From Caenibius sp. WL (GTDB lineage Bacteria > Pseudomonadota > Alphaproteobacteria > Sphingomonadales > Sphingomonadaceae): a stretch of DNA of 64,000 nucleotides. This document shows, in pieces, positions 53,691-62,672 of this stretch. Below the pieces are notes generated by a model. The model was not told the DNA's origin and ran no database searches. It worked only from the letters and a program-made list of their open reading frames with translations. Position 1 is the stretch's first letter. Each line of letters opens with the position of its first letter. Position numbers and translations under genes: made by a program. Location: positions 1,252,501 to 1,316,500 of the forward strand of contig NZ_CP081844.1 of the NCBI RefSeq assembly GCF_019803445.1, in the 5' to 3' direction.

Positions 53691-54665
53691 ATGACGGATC
53701 GAGATACGCAGGACGGGGTGACACTGGCGGAACGGACCATTCCCTGGCCGCGCTCGCTCAGTCCGGCGGCGGTGGCGTTCCTGCAAGCGTCGCACGCCGC
53801 GCCCGCCCGCACGATGCCGCCGGCCAGCGACACGGAGGCCTGGCGCAAGGCTATCGCCGCCACCGATGCGATGATGGTGCAATACTTCGCCGGGCTGGAC
53901 GAAGCGGGGGCCGTTTCCGAAACGGCCACGGTGGGCGGCGTCACCTGTCACCGGGTGCGGCCTGCCGGGCATCAGGCGTCCGACCGCCGGATCTATCTCG
54001 ATATCCATGGCGGCGGGCTGGTTTTCGGGGCGGGGGAATTCGCCCGTCTGGGCGCGGTGCGCGTGGCCAATCTGCATCGGGTGGAAACGATCGCGGCCGA
54101 TTACCGCATGCCGCCCGATCACCCCTATCCCGCCGCGCTTGACGATTGCGTGGCGGTCTATGCCGAACTGGTGGCGCGGCACGGGGCCGGGAACGTGGTG
54201 ATCGGCGGATCGTCCGCCGGGGGCAATCTCGCCGCCGCGCTGCTGCTGCGGGCCCGCGATGAAGGGCTGCCGATGCCCGCCGGGCTGGTGCTGCTGACGC
54301 CCGAAGTGGACCTGACCGAAAGCGGGGACAGTTTCGAAACGCTGCTCGGGCTCGATCCGGTGCTGAAATCCCGCCTGACGGACAGCATCGCACTCTATGC
54401 TGATGGGCACCCGCTGGACGATCCCTATCTTTCGCCGCTGTTCGGCGATCTGGCGGGCTTCCCGCCCACTTTGCTGCAATCGGGCACGCGCGATCTGTTC
54501 CTGTCGAACACCGTGCGGATGCATCGCCGCATGCGCGATGCGGGGGTGGCGGCCGAACTGCACGTGTTCGAGGCGATGCCGCACGGCAGCTTCATGGGCG
54601 CGCCCGAAGATGCCGGGATGCAGCGGGAACTGGCGGGCTTTGTCGCCCGTTGCTGGCAATCGTGA
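53691..54665 (+). CDS. HSL-family esterase/lipase
   Basis: A 324-residue alpha/beta hydrolase of the hormone-sensitive lipase group. HGGG (106-109) is the oxyanion hole, and Ser175 in GGSSAGG is the nucleophile. Asp and His candidates are in SGTRDLFLS and PHGSFMG near the C-terminus. It has no signal peptide and is cytosolic. GGAGGG precedes the ATG at 53691, and earlier codons in the same frame overlap the SDR. It may open lactones or esters produced by the neighbouring oxidoreductases (inference). Confidence 0.88.
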   Translation: MTDRDTQDGVTLAERTIPWPRSLSPAAVAFLQASHAAPARTMPPASDTEAWRKAIAATDAMMVQYFAGLDEAGAVSETATVGGVTCHRVRPAGHQASDRRIYLDIHGGGLVFGAGEFARLGAVRVANLHRVETIAADYRMPPDHPYPAALDDCVAVYAELVARHGAGNVVIGGSSAGGNLAAALLLRARDEGLPMPAGLVLLTPEVDLTESGDSFETLLGLDPVLKSRLTDSIALYADGHPLDDPYLSPLFGDLAGFPPTLLQSGTRDLFLSNTVRMHRRMRDAGVAAELHVFEAMPHGSFMGAPEDAGMQRELAGFVARCWQS

Positions 54666-54730
54666 TAAGCTGCCCGGCCTGACGGGTGACGAAAAGGCGG
54701 CGCGCCGATGCCGCCGGAGAGGAGAATACG

Positions 54731-55291
54731 ATGATCCGGATTGCCTTGCCTGACAGCGATGGAGCCGATCCCTACGGCTATGCCGCGCGCACTCATGCGA
54801 CGGAAATCATGGCGGCGGCGGCGGCCTTTTCGAAAGCGGTGTATCAGCACTCGCGCCTGCCGCTGCGCGAATTCGAAGGCGCCCGCGCGCGCATCGCGCA
54901 GATCAACGGCTGCCTGATCTGCCAGCAGTTCCGCGCCGCGCGCGATGTGCAGGCGATGTTCGCCGCCACCGGGCAGCGCCCCGCGCATCTGGTGTCTGAC
55001 AACGGCCCCGCCCCGGACGAGGCGTTCTATGGCGCGGTGGCCGAATGGCGCACCTCGCCGCTGTTCAGCCCGCGCGAAAAGCTGGCGATCGAATATGCCG
55101 AACGCTTTGCCGAGGAGCCCAAGGTTCTGGCCGATGATGAGGCGTTCTGGGAACGCGCCCATGCGCTCTATTCCGATGCCGAGCTGGTCGACCTGTCGCA
55201 CTGCGTCGCCGCGTGGATGGGGCTGGGGCGCGTGGCGCATGTGCTGGGATTCGATAGTGTGTGCCTGCCGTTTTCGCAAGCCGCCGAATAG
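54731..55291 (+). CDS. Carboxymuconolactone decarboxylase/AhpD-like protein
   Basis: A 186-residue all-alpha protein of the CMD/AhpD superfamily. Cys61 and Cys64 form a CLIC motif in an INGCLICQQFRA segment, where AhpD has its redox pair; the following His of AhpD is not present. Lactone decarboxylase or thiol-peroxidase roles are both possible. The start is preceded by GGAGAGGAG. It lies between the esterase and an SDR in the plus-strand series. Confidence 0.8.
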   Translation: MIRIALPDSDGADPYGYAARTHATEIMAAAAAFSKAVYQHSRLPLREFEGARARIAQINGCLICQQFRAARDVQAMFAATGQRPAHLVSDNGPAPDEAFYGAVAEWRTSPLFSPREKLAIEYAERFAEEPKVLADDEAFWERAHALYSDAELVDLSHCVAAWMGLGRVAHVLGFDSVCLPFSQAAE

Positions 55292-55349
55292 GGCCGGAAA
55301 CAGGGCCGGCGGCGTAAGCAGGGTCGTGATACCATAACAGGAGGAAAGC

Positions 55350-56150
55350 ATGAGTGAGGGCAGGCTGGCCGGGCGCGCCGCGCTGGTGACAGGCGCGGCG
55401 GACGGGGTGGGGCGCGGCATCGCGATCCGTTTCGTACAGGAAGGCGCCGCCGTGGTGGTGGCCGATTTCGACGAGGAACGCGGCCGCCAGGTGACGGAGG
55501 AATTGCGCGCCATGGGCGGCAGGGCCGAATTCTATGCCTGCGACGTGACGATCAAGGAACGCGTCGTCGGCGCGGTGCAAGCCTGCGTCGATCATTTCGG
55601 ATCGATCGATATCCTGGTCAACAACGCCTATCGCGGCAGTTCGATGATCCGCATCGAGCAGAAGGACGACGAGACGTTCGAAACCGCGATGAAAATGAAT
55701 CTCTACGCGGTCAAATGGACGATGGAGGCGGCCCTGCCGCATATGCGCGGGCAGCATTGGGGGCGGGTGATCAACATGGGCTCGCTCAACGGTGTCAACG
55801 CGCACATGGGCTCTGCCGATTACAACGCCAGCAAGGAAGCCCTGCGCGCCTACACCCGCTCCGCCGCGCGCGAATGGGCGGGCTATGGCATCTGCGCCAA
55901 TATCATCTGCCCGGCTGCCATTTCCGCCGCCTATCGCCGGTTCGTCGAAAGCGCGCCCGATGTCGCCGCCGCCACCAATGCGGCCAATCCGATGGGGCGC
56001 ATGGGCGATCCGGAAAAGGATATCGGCGGCGTGGCGGTGTTCCTCGCCAGCGAAGACGCGCGCTATCTGACGGGCAACACGCTGTTCGTCGATGGCGGGG
56101 CGCATATCAACGGGGCAGGCTGGGCGCCCGATCTCGGCCCCGATAGCTGA
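55350..56150 (+). CDS. SDR family oxidoreductase
   Basis: A 266-residue SDR. TGAADGVG, ILVNNAYRG, MGSLNG and YNASK are present with a normal C-terminal TLFVDGG segment. The NNAG motif is NNAY. A GGAGG site precedes the ATG. It is the last gene of the accessory series before the ctrA region; repeats and a terminator follow. Substrate unknown. Confidence 0.86.
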   Translation: MSEGRLAGRAALVTGAADGVGRGIAIRFVQEGAAVVVADFDEERGRQVTEELRAMGGRAEFYACDVTIKERVVGAVQACVDHFGSIDILVNNAYRGSSMIRIEQKDDETFETAMKMNLYAVKWTMEAALPHMRGQHWGRVINMGSLNGVNAHMGSADYNASKEALRAYTRSAAREWAGYGICANIICPAAISAAYRRFVESAPDVAAATNAANPMGRMGDPEKDIGGVAVFLASEDARYLTGNTLFVDGGAHINGAGWAPDLGPDS

Positions 56151-56194
56151 CCTGGATAGCTGGGCAGAGTGGTTGCCTGAAGGGCTAACCCACC

Positions 56195-56303
56195 CCGCTC
56201 GGCCTGAGCCTGTCGAAGGCTGCACGTAACGGCAGCCTCTCACTCTGAACAGCTCCTTGCCACACCTTGCGCGCGTGGCCTTCGACAGGCTCAGGCCGAG
56301 CGG
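56195..56303. repeat. Perfect 26-base inverted repeat, family C
   Basis: The 26-base arms at 56195-56220 and 56278-56303 are exact reverse complements (centred on GGCCTGAGCCTGTCGAAGG), with a 57-base centre. It is a typical extragenic palindrome and lies between the last accessory SDR and the ctrA terminator. Confidence 0.85.
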
Positions 56304-56372
56304 AGGTTGGTGGTGTGGGAGCAGTCATGAGCGCCGCGGGCAAATCATGCTTGCAAGATTCGATCGCCAAAG

Positions 56373-56407
56373 CAAACGGCCCGCCTCCATCGGGGGCGGG
56401 CCGTTTG
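56373..56407. terminator. Terminator hairpin next to ctrA
   Basis: CAAACGGCCCGCC pairs with GGCGGGCCGTTTG across TCCATCGG. It separates the accessory SDR and the convergent ctrA gene and can stop both. Confidence 0.8.
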
Positions 56408-56444
56408 CGGCAGGCGCGGCGATCGGCCGGCGCCGGGCGCCCGT

Positions 56445-57140
56445 TCAGGCGGCTTCGGCGCTCTGGTCCGGATCGCGCAGGACATAGCCGCGCCCCCAGA
56501 CCGTTTCGATGTAGTTTTCGCCATCGCAGGCCAGGCTCAGCTTCTTGCGCAGCTTGCAGATGAACACGTCGATGATCTTGAGTTCCGGCTCGTCCATCCC
56601 GCCATAGAGGTGGTTGAGAAACATTTCCTTGGTCAGCGTCGTGCCCTTGCGCAGCGAAAGCAGTTCCAGCATCGCGTATTCCTTGCCCGTCAGGTGCACG
56701 CGCGCGGCGTTCACTTCCACCGTCTTGGCATCGAGATTGACCGAAAGCTTGCCGGTGCGGATGACCGATTGCGAATGCCCCTTGGACCGGCGCACCACCG
56801 CGTGGATGCGGGCGATCAGCTCTTCTCGGTGGAAAGGCTTGGTCACGTAATCGTCAGCCCCGAAGCCGAAGCTGCGGATCTTGGAATCCATTTCGGCAAT
56901 GCCCGACAGGATCAGCACCGGCGTTTCAACCTTGGCCACACGCAGGTTCTTGAGCACGTCGTAGCCATGCATATCCGGCAGATTGAGATCGAGCAGAATG
57001 ATATCGTAATCGTACAGCTTGCCCAGATCGAGGCCTTCTTCGCCCAGATCGGTCGAATAGACGTTCAAGCCTTCGGCAGTGAGCATGAGTTCGATGGCTC
57101 TTGCCGTCGATGGCTCATCTTCAATCAACAGAACACGCAT
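56445..57140 (-). CDS. ctrA: Cell-cycle response regulator CtrA
   Basis: A 231-residue OmpR-family response regulator. Asp51 in [12 protein letters not shown] is the phospho-acceptor; [24 protein letters not shown] and the C-terminal winged helix ([23 protein letters not shown]) are almost the canonical alphaproteobacterial CtrA. It controls cell-cycle, motility and outer-layer genes after phosphorylation by the CckA-ChpT relay. It is the marker gene that fixes the lineage. Possible CtrA sites upstream suggest autoregulation. Confidence 0.97.
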   Translation of the reverse strand: MRVLLIEDEPSTARAIELMLTAEGLNVYSTDLGEEGLDLGKLYDYDIILLDLNLPDMHGYDVLKNLRVAKVETPVLILSGIAEMDSKIRSFGFGADDYVTKPFHREELIARIHAVVRRSKGHSQSVIRTGKLSVNLDAKTVEVNAARVHLTGKEYAMLELLSLRKGTTLTKEMFLNHLYGGMDEPELKIIDVFICKLRKKLSLACDGENYIETVWGRGYVLRDPDQSAEAA

Positions 57141-57208
57141 GGGTTTTGCCCCCCCTTACCCGACGATTTCCCCGATCGCGCAGCCCGCGTCAGGGATAAC
57201 GCCACGTA

Positions 57209-57252
57209 TTAACCATGGAAGGACTGAACGGAAAAGGTTAATTTTGTTATAA
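57209..57252. promoter_or_regulatory. Candidate CtrA-binding sites upstream of ctrA
   Basis: TTAACC at 57209-57214, and TTAA-N7-ATAA at 57238-57252, a one-base departure from the TTAA-N7-TTAA consensus. They lie 70-110 bases upstream of the ctrA start, in AT-richer DNA. Confidence 0.45.
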
Positions 57253-57343
57253 AGCGGCGGGAAGTGGCTGTTTTGCGTGCCTGCGGCAGTGCCAAAACGG
57301 GACGGATGCCCGCGATGCGCCCGAATATTAGCGTCTCGTCAAT

Positions 57344-58855
57344 CTACCTTACCGCTTCGAGCGCTTTCTGCCGCCGCCGCTGGACCGAACTGCCGATGCC
57401 CATGGCCTCGCGATATTTGGCCACGGTGCGCCGGGCGAGATCGAACCCCCTGGCGCGCAGCAGATCGACCAGCGCATCGTCAGACAGGATCGCGCCCGGT
57501 TCTTCCGCGTCGGTCAGCGCCTTGATCTGCGCTTTCACCGCCTCGGCCGAAACCGCGCCCGCGCCATCGGCGGCGGCGACGCCGCTGGAGAAGAAGTATT
57601 TCAGTTCGAACGTGCCGCGCGCGCAGTGAAGATACTTGTTCGCGGTCACGCGGCTGACGGTCGATTCATGCATATCGATCGCTTCGGCCACGGCTTTCAG
57701 CGTCAGCGGCTTCAATTCCAACACGCCGCGCCGGAAAAAGCCGTCCTGCTGGCGGACGATTTCGGCCGTCACTTTGAGAATGGTCTTCTGCCGCTGGTCC
57801 AGCGCCTTGATCAGCCAGTTGGCATCGGCCAGCTTCTCGCTCAGCCAGGCGCGGGCGGCCTTGTCCGGGCAGCCCTTGCGCAGTTCGAGGTAATAGCTCC
57901 GGTTGATCACCAGCCGGGGCAGGGACGCCTGGTTGAGCGCGATGTCCCAGCCGCCATCGGCGCGCGGGCGCAGCAGGATATCGGGCACCACCGCCCGGTT
58001 GCCGCCGTTCCCGCCGAACCGCAGGCCCGGTTTGGGATCGTAGCCGCGCAGTTCGGCCAGCATGTCGGCGAAATCCTCGTCATCGACTTCGCAGATCCGC
58101 TTCAACTGCTTGATGCCGCCTTTGGCCAGCAGATCGAGATTGTCGATCAGCCGGGCCATGCAGGGGTCGTACCGGTCGGCCTCTCGTGCTTGCAGAGCGA
58201 GGCATTCGGCCAGATCGCGCGCGCCGACGCCCGTGGGGTCGAGCGACTGGACCAGCGCCAGCGCGGCTTCCGCCTCGTCCAGCGGGATCGCCAGATCGTG
58301 GGCGGCGTCGCGCAAGGGCACGGTGAGATAGCCCGCTTCGTCCAGCAGCCCGACAAGGTACATGGCGATGGCGGCGCTGCGTTCGTCCTGCGCCGCCGCG
58401 CCCACTTGCGCGGCCAGATGGGCGGCGAGGCTTTCCGCCGCATCGCCCGGCATATCGATGGCGCTGGCTTCGCCGCTGCCCGCCGGAAACCCGCTGTCCC
58501 CGCCGAACAGCGCGCCGTCGCCGGTGTCGCGGTCGGTATCCAGCGCGGCGGGATCGATATCGAGCGGCTGGTCGGCCGCGGCCAGGCCTTCATCGATCAT
58601 CTGGTCCACCGCCGCTTCCTCGCGCGCGGGGGCGACATATTCCGGCTGTGCGGGTTCGGGCGGCGCATCGGGGGCGGGCGTTTCGCCGCCCGCGCTCTCG
58701 CCCAGTTCGAGCAGGGGATTGGCGGCCAGCGCTTCACCGATGAAGGTTTCGATTTCGAGATTGGACAGCGCCAGCAGCTTGATCGCCTGCTGCAACTGCG
58801 GCGTCATCACCAGTTGTTGCGATTGCCGGAGATCGAGGCGGGGCCCGAGCGCCAT
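57344..58855 (-). CDS. rpoN: RNA polymerase sigma-54 factor RpoN
   Basis: A 503-residue sigma-54. The N-terminal region is glutamine- and leucine-rich (MTPQLQQAIKLLALSNLEIE), the central acidic linker is alanine/aspartate-rich, and the C-terminal RpoN box ARRTVAKYREAMGI is intact. It directs transcription at -24/-12 promoters with enhancer-binding activators. The ATG at 58855 is preferred over 58876, as known sequences begin near LGPRLDLRQSQQL. It lies 109 bases downstream of lptB, the usual pairing. Confidence 0.96.
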   Translation of the reverse strand: MALGPRLDLRQSQQLVMTPQLQQAIKLLALSNLEIETFIGEALAANPLLELGESAGGETPAPDAPPEPAQPEYVAPAREEAAVDQMIDEGLAAADQPLDIDPAALDTDRDTGDGALFGGDSGFPAGSGEASAIDMPGDAAESLAAHLAAQVGAAAQDERSAAIAMYLVGLLDEAGYLTVPLRDAAHDLAIPLDEAEAALALVQSLDPTGVGARDLAECLALQAREADRYDPCMARLIDNLDLLAKGGIKQLKRICEVDDEDFADMLAELRGYDPKPGLRFGGNGGNRAVVPDILLRPRADGGWDIALNQASLPRLVINRSYYLELRKGCPDKAARAWLSEKLADANWLIKALDQRQKTILKVTAEIVRQQDGFFRRGVLELKPLTLKAVAEAIDMHESTVSRVTANKYLHCARGTFELKYFFSSGVAAADGAGAVSAEAVKAQIKALTDAEEPGAILSDDALVDLLRARGFDLARRTVAKYREAMGIGSSVQRRRQKALEAVR

Positions 58856-58964
58856 CAGCAGCGCCCCGCCATGCATATATGCGGGGGCAGAGTGCGGGCA
58901 TCGCCGCCCCGGCCCGTTGCGCCGCGCTCATCCCCTCGCGACATGGCCGCAAGAGGCGGCCCGG

Positions 58965-59756
58965 TCATAAGGTGAAATTCTCGCCCAGATAGAGTCGCCG
59001 CACGTTCTCGTCGGCCACGAGGTCTTCCGGGCTCCCGGCGAACAGCACCTGCCCGCCGTAGATGATGCAGGCGCGATCCACGATATCCAGCGTTTCGCGC
59101 ACGTTGTGGTCGGTGATCAGCACGCCGATCCCGCGTTCCTTGAGATCGATCACCAGATGGCGGATATCCGAAATGGATAGCGGGTCGATCCCGGCGAAGG
59201 GTTCGTCCAGCAGCATGATCGACGGCTTGGCCGCCAGCGCGCGGGCGATTTCGCACCGCCGCCGCTCACCGCCCGACAGCGCCATGGCCGGGCTTTCGCG
59301 CAGGCGGACCAGCCCGAATTCGTCCAGCAGCCGTTCCAGTTCCTCCCGGCGAACGTCCTTGTCGGGCTCGGCCATTTCGAGCACGCAATTGATGTTCTGT
59401 TCCACCGTCATACCACGGAAGATCGAGGTTTCCTGCGGCAGATAGCCGAGGCCGAGAATCGCCCGGCGATACATCGGCAGCTTGGTGACATCGACCCCGT
59501 CCATCAGGATGCGGCCCGAATCGGGGCGCACCAGCCCCATGATCGAATAGAAGCAGGTGGTCTTGCCCGCGCCGTTGGGGCCGAGCAGCCCGAGCACTTC
59601 GCCCTTGCCCACCGAAAGCGAGATATCGGTCAGCACCGCGCGCTTGTCATAGCTTTTGGCGATCGAGATCACTTCCAGCCCGCCTTGCGGAATCGGCGGG
59701 GCGGCGTTGGTCTTTTCGTGCGGCTGGGCCGGGCGGGGATCGTCCAAGGAGCTCAT
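58965..59756 (-). CDS. lptB: LptB, LPS export ABC transporter ATPase
   Basis: A 263-residue ABC ATPase. GPNGAGKTT (59-67) is Walker A, LSGGERRRCEIARAL the signature, IMLLDEPFAGIDP Walker B and ITDHNVRETL the switch histidine region. LptB2 powers LPS extraction with LptFG. A 25-residue N-terminal extension precedes the domain, and the ATG at 59756 is chosen over in-frame codons reaching back to 60026. lptC and lptA, its frequent upstream partners, are not in this window. Confidence 0.95.
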   Translation of the reverse strand: MSSLDDPRPAQPHEKTNAAPPIPQGGLEVISIAKSYDKRAVLTDISLSVGKGEVLGLLGPNGAGKTTCFYSIMGLVRPDSGRILMDGVDVTKLPMYRRAILGLGYLPQETSIFRGMTVEQNINCVLEMAEPDKDVRREELERLLDEFGLVRLRESPAMALSGGERRRCEIARALAAKPSIMLLDEPFAGIDPLSISDIRHLVIDLKERGIGVLITDHNVRETLDIVDRACIIYGGQVLFAGSPEDLVADENVRRLYLGENFTL

Positions 59757-59966
59757 AGGGCATGCTTTACCACGGGAACGGTTGCAGAAAACCCCCGCTG
59801 CATCGGTTTGGCAGGCTTTGTGCAGGGTAGGCGGAGAGACGGGCGGGAAGCGCGGCGCGGCGGGCCGATTCCGGGCCTGCGGCAGGGCACTTGATCCCGC
59901 GCGCCGCATGAATATAGTCTGCATCATAGAACAGGGCCGAAACGGCCGACATGATGGAGAGCTTGG

Positions 59967-60359
59967 ATGGCACGAGCTGAGCCCAAATGGGGCTTTCTGA
60001 AATCCCCCGCGATTTCGGCGCATCAACTGAAGCCGCGCGATTGGCGCCGCCGGATGAGCGACAATGTCGCCTATGCGCTGTGGGCCTATACCGGGCTGCA
60101 GATTTTCATGACTCTCGCCATTCTCAAGGGGCCGGGCGGGTCGATCCTGCCCTATTTCGCGCTCGTGGTGCTGATCATGGCGGTGCTGCCGGGCTTCCAG
60201 AGCCTGGAAAAGCGGTGGGAGGAACTGAGCGACGCCGAAGCCTGCAATCCCGCGCTCGAACCCGCCTATCGCCGGGACAAACGCCTGATCTGGAGCCTGG
60301 CCATCGGATTGCCGTTCCTGCTCACGCTGATAATCAAGGCGCTTGACGCGCTGCTCTGA
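59967..60359 (+). CDS. Small conserved-type membrane protein
   Basis: A 130-residue protein with three hydrophobic segments (about 36-54, 62-77 and 107-126), predicted to sit in the inner membrane. An N-terminal positively charged stretch (HQLKPRDWRRRMSD) suggests its N-terminus faces the cytoplasm. No family is recognised. It is divergent from lptB and 44 bases upstream of the pmbA-like gene, so co-transcription with it is likely. Confidence 0.65.
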   Translation: MARAEPKWGFLKSPAISAHQLKPRDWRRRMSDNVAYALWAYTGLQIFMTLAILKGPGGSILPYFALVVLIMAVLPGFQSLEKRWEELSDAEACNPALEPAYRRDKRLIWSLAIGLPFLLTLIIKALDALL

Positions 60360-60403
60360 TCGGGCGAGGCCGTTCGCCGGATTCCGTTTGCGAAAGGCCT
60401 TCC

Positions 60404-61750
60404 ATGTTCGATCTTTCCCGTGCCGAGGAACGGTGCGACGCGCTGATTGCGCTTGCCCGCCGTTTCGGGGCTGATGCCGCCGACGCGGTCGCCATCGGCG
60501 ATATGTCGGAAGGGGTGCAGGTGCGCCTCGGCGCGCTGGAAGATGTCGAACGATCCGAAAGCGAAGCGGCGGGCCTGCGGGTGTTCGTCGGCCGCCGGTC
60601 GGCTTCGATCCATGCCAGCGATCTCAGCGATGCGGCGCTGACCGAACTGGCCGAACGCGCCGTGGCCATGGCCCGCGCCGCGCCCGAAGATCCCTATGCC
60701 GGGCTGGCGCCGGAAGAACTTCTGGCCAAAGGCCCGTTCCCCGCGCTCGATCTGGAAGATGCCAGCGAACCTTCGCCGCAGCAGTTGCGCGCCATGGCGG
60801 AAGAAGCGGAGGACGCCGCGCGCGCGGTGGCGGGCGTCACCAACAGCGAAGGCGGCAGCGCCGGTTTCGGCCGCTCGGTCATGGCGCTGGCGACCAGCCA
60901 CGGCTTTTCAGCCGGATACGGGGCGACCAGCCATTCGGTCAGCGCCAGCGTGGTCGCCGGGCAGGGCGGCGGGATGCAGCGCGATTACGCCTGGCGGCAG
61001 GCGCGCCATGCCGGCGATTTGCTCAGCCCGGCGGACATCGGCCGCATGGCGGGCGAACGGGCGGTGGCCCGGCTCAATCCCGGCCGCCTGCCGAGCAAGG
61101 CGATGCCGGTGATTCTTTCCCCCCGCGTCAGCAACGGGATCATCGGCCATCTGGTCGGCGCGATGTCGGGCGCGGCCATCGCGCGCCGCTCCAGCTTTCT
61201 GCTCGACCGGCTGGATGATACGCTGTTCGATACGTCGATCCGCATTCTCGATGTGCCGCACCGCCCGCGCGGGCTGCGCTCGCGCCCGTTCGATGGCGAA
61301 GGCCTGCCCACGGCGGAGCGGGCGCTGGTCGAAGGCGGCAAAGTCACCGGCTGGCTGGCCGACAGCGCTTCGGCCCGGCAACTGGATATCGCCCCCACCG
61401 GCCATGCCTCGCGCGGGGCGGGCGGCGGGCCGGGCATTTCGGTCAGCAATGTCCATATCGCGGCAGGCGCGCAGAGCCCGGAAGAGCTGATGGCGGACAT
61501 TGCCGACGGCGTTTATATCACCGAACTGTTCGGCCATGGCGTCAACGGGGTGACGGGCGATTACAGCCGCGGCGCTTCGGGTTTCCGCATCGTCAACGGG
61601 GCGCTGGCGGGGGCGGTGGCCGAATTCACCATCGCGGGCAACCTGATCGATATGTTCGCCGCGATGATCCCGGCCAACGATCTGGAGATGCACCGAGCGA
61701 TGAACGCGCCGACGCTGCGGATCGACGGGATGACGATCGCGGGCGACTAA
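60404..61750 (+). CDS. pmbA: TldE/PmbA-family metalloprotease subunit
   Basis: A 448-residue TldD/TldE family protein. The C-terminal segment GVNGVTGDYSRGASGFRI and the ISVSNVHIAAGAQSPEELM stretch are PmbA/TldE-like. TldD carries the HExxxH metal site; this protein lacks it, consistent with TldE, which pairs with TldD to process peptides and antitoxins. It starts at 60404 with a purine-rich site and follows the membrane-protein gene by 44 bases. Confidence 0.92.
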   Translation: MFDLSRAEERCDALIALARRFGADAADAVAIGDMSEGVQVRLGALEDVERSESEAAGLRVFVGRRSASIHASDLSDAALTELAERAVAMARAAPEDPYAGLAPEELLAKGPFPALDLEDASEPSPQQLRAMAEEAEDAARAVAGVTNSEGGSAGFGRSVMALATSHGFSAGYGATSHSVSASVVAGQGGGMQRDYAWRQARHAGDLLSPADIGRMAGERAVARLNPGRLPSKAMPVILSPRVSNGIIGHLVGAMSGAAIARRSSFLLDRLDDTLFDTSIRILDVPHRPRGLRSRPFDGEGLPTAERALVEGGKVTGWLADSASARQLDIAPTGHASRGAGGGPGISVSNVHIAAGAQSPEELMADIADGVYITELFGHGVNGVTGDYSRGASGFRIVNGALAGAVAEFTIAGNLIDMFAAMIPANDLEMHRAMNAPTLRIDGMTIAGD

Positions 61751-61760
61751 TCTTATTCAA

Positions 61761-61853
61761 TCGTCACCCTGAACTTGTTTCAGGGTCCGTCTCTCCGGAT
61801 TGGAAAACCGCGCCTGGGGTAGGATGGATGCTGAACCAAGTTCAGCATGACGG
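61761..61853. repeat. REP-like repeat, family A copy 2
   Basis: TCACCCTGAACTTGTTTCAG and a GGTCC end at 61761-61788, a TCTCCGGAT centre, and GGATGGATGCTGAACCAAGT with a TCAGCATGACGG end by 61853. It is the reverse complement of the 17082-17165 element and follows the pmbA stop. Confidence 0.85.
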
Positions 61854-61963
61854 AGGAGGATGAAGCGGAACCTTTTTCGCCTCATCGTCTGCAAGCGATA
61901 CAATTCCCTTTCCAGCAGGGCCGGTGCGCGCTGTTGCGGCCCCGGCCTGCCGGACGAACCGGA

Positions 61964-62503
61964 TCAGCCGTTCTTGGCTTCCTTGGCGCGTTCCACCGCT
62001 TCGATCACCACGCGGCGCGCTTCGGCGGCATCGCCCCACTGGCCGACGCGGACCCACTTTTCCTTTTCCAGGTCCTTGTAATGGGTGAAGAAGTGCTCGA
62101 TCTGCTGGAAAATGATCGAGGGCAGATCCTGCCGTTCACCCACGTCCGAATAATAGGGGAACGTGGTGTCCACCGGCACGCAGATCAGCTTTTCATCGCC
62201 GCCGTGTTCGTCTTCGAGATTGAGCACGCCGATCGGGCGGGCCCGCACGACGCAGCCCGGAATGAACGGCGAGCGCGAGATCACCAGCGCGTCCAGCGGA
62301 TCGCCATCGGGCGAAAGCGTGTGCGGGATGAAGCCGTAATTGGCCGGATAGCGCATCGGCGTATGCAGGATACGGTCGACGAACAGCGCGCCCGATTCCT
62401 TGTCGAATTCGTACTTCACCGGTTCGCCGCCAGCGGGAACTTCGATGATGACATTCAGGCTTTCGGGCGGATTGTCGCCCGTGGGAATCAGGTCGATGCG
62501 CAT
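61964..62503 (-). CDS. ppa: Inorganic pyrophosphatase
   Basis: A 179-residue family I soluble pyrophosphatase. DGDPLD (66-71) is the metal-binding signature and the YEFDKESGALFVDR segment contributes more active-site residues. It hydrolyses PPi to drive biosynthesis. The length and motif are standard. It is divergent from hisS. Confidence 0.97.
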   Translation of the reverse strand: MRIDLIPTGDNPPESLNVIIEVPAGGEPVKYEFDKESGALFVDRILHTPMRYPANYGFIPHTLSPDGDPLDALVISRSPFIPGCVVRARPIGVLNLEDEHGGDEKLICVPVDTTFPYYSDVGERQDLPSIIFQQIEHFFTHYKDLEKEKWVRVGQWGDAAEARRVVIEAVERAKEAKNG

Positions 62504-62672
62504 ATTGGGCCTTACTGTTTGGCTATATGGTTGGGAACGGCGCAGCCTCTAGCCCCGGCGCCCGGCACCGCCAAGCCCTAATTGGTGCAATGCAAAATGC
62601 GGCTGGCGTGCGTGGCGCGTTTGCGGTGTGGGATTGCGGAAAGGCCGCCCAAGCCCTAATCGCCGCGCCATT
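62504..62672. promoter_or_regulatory. ppa-hisS divergent region
   Basis: 169 bases. CAAGCCCTAAT occurs twice, at 62572-62582 and 62650-62660. No strong ribosome-binding site precedes hisS, so its transcript may start close to the ATG. Confidence 0.3.
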
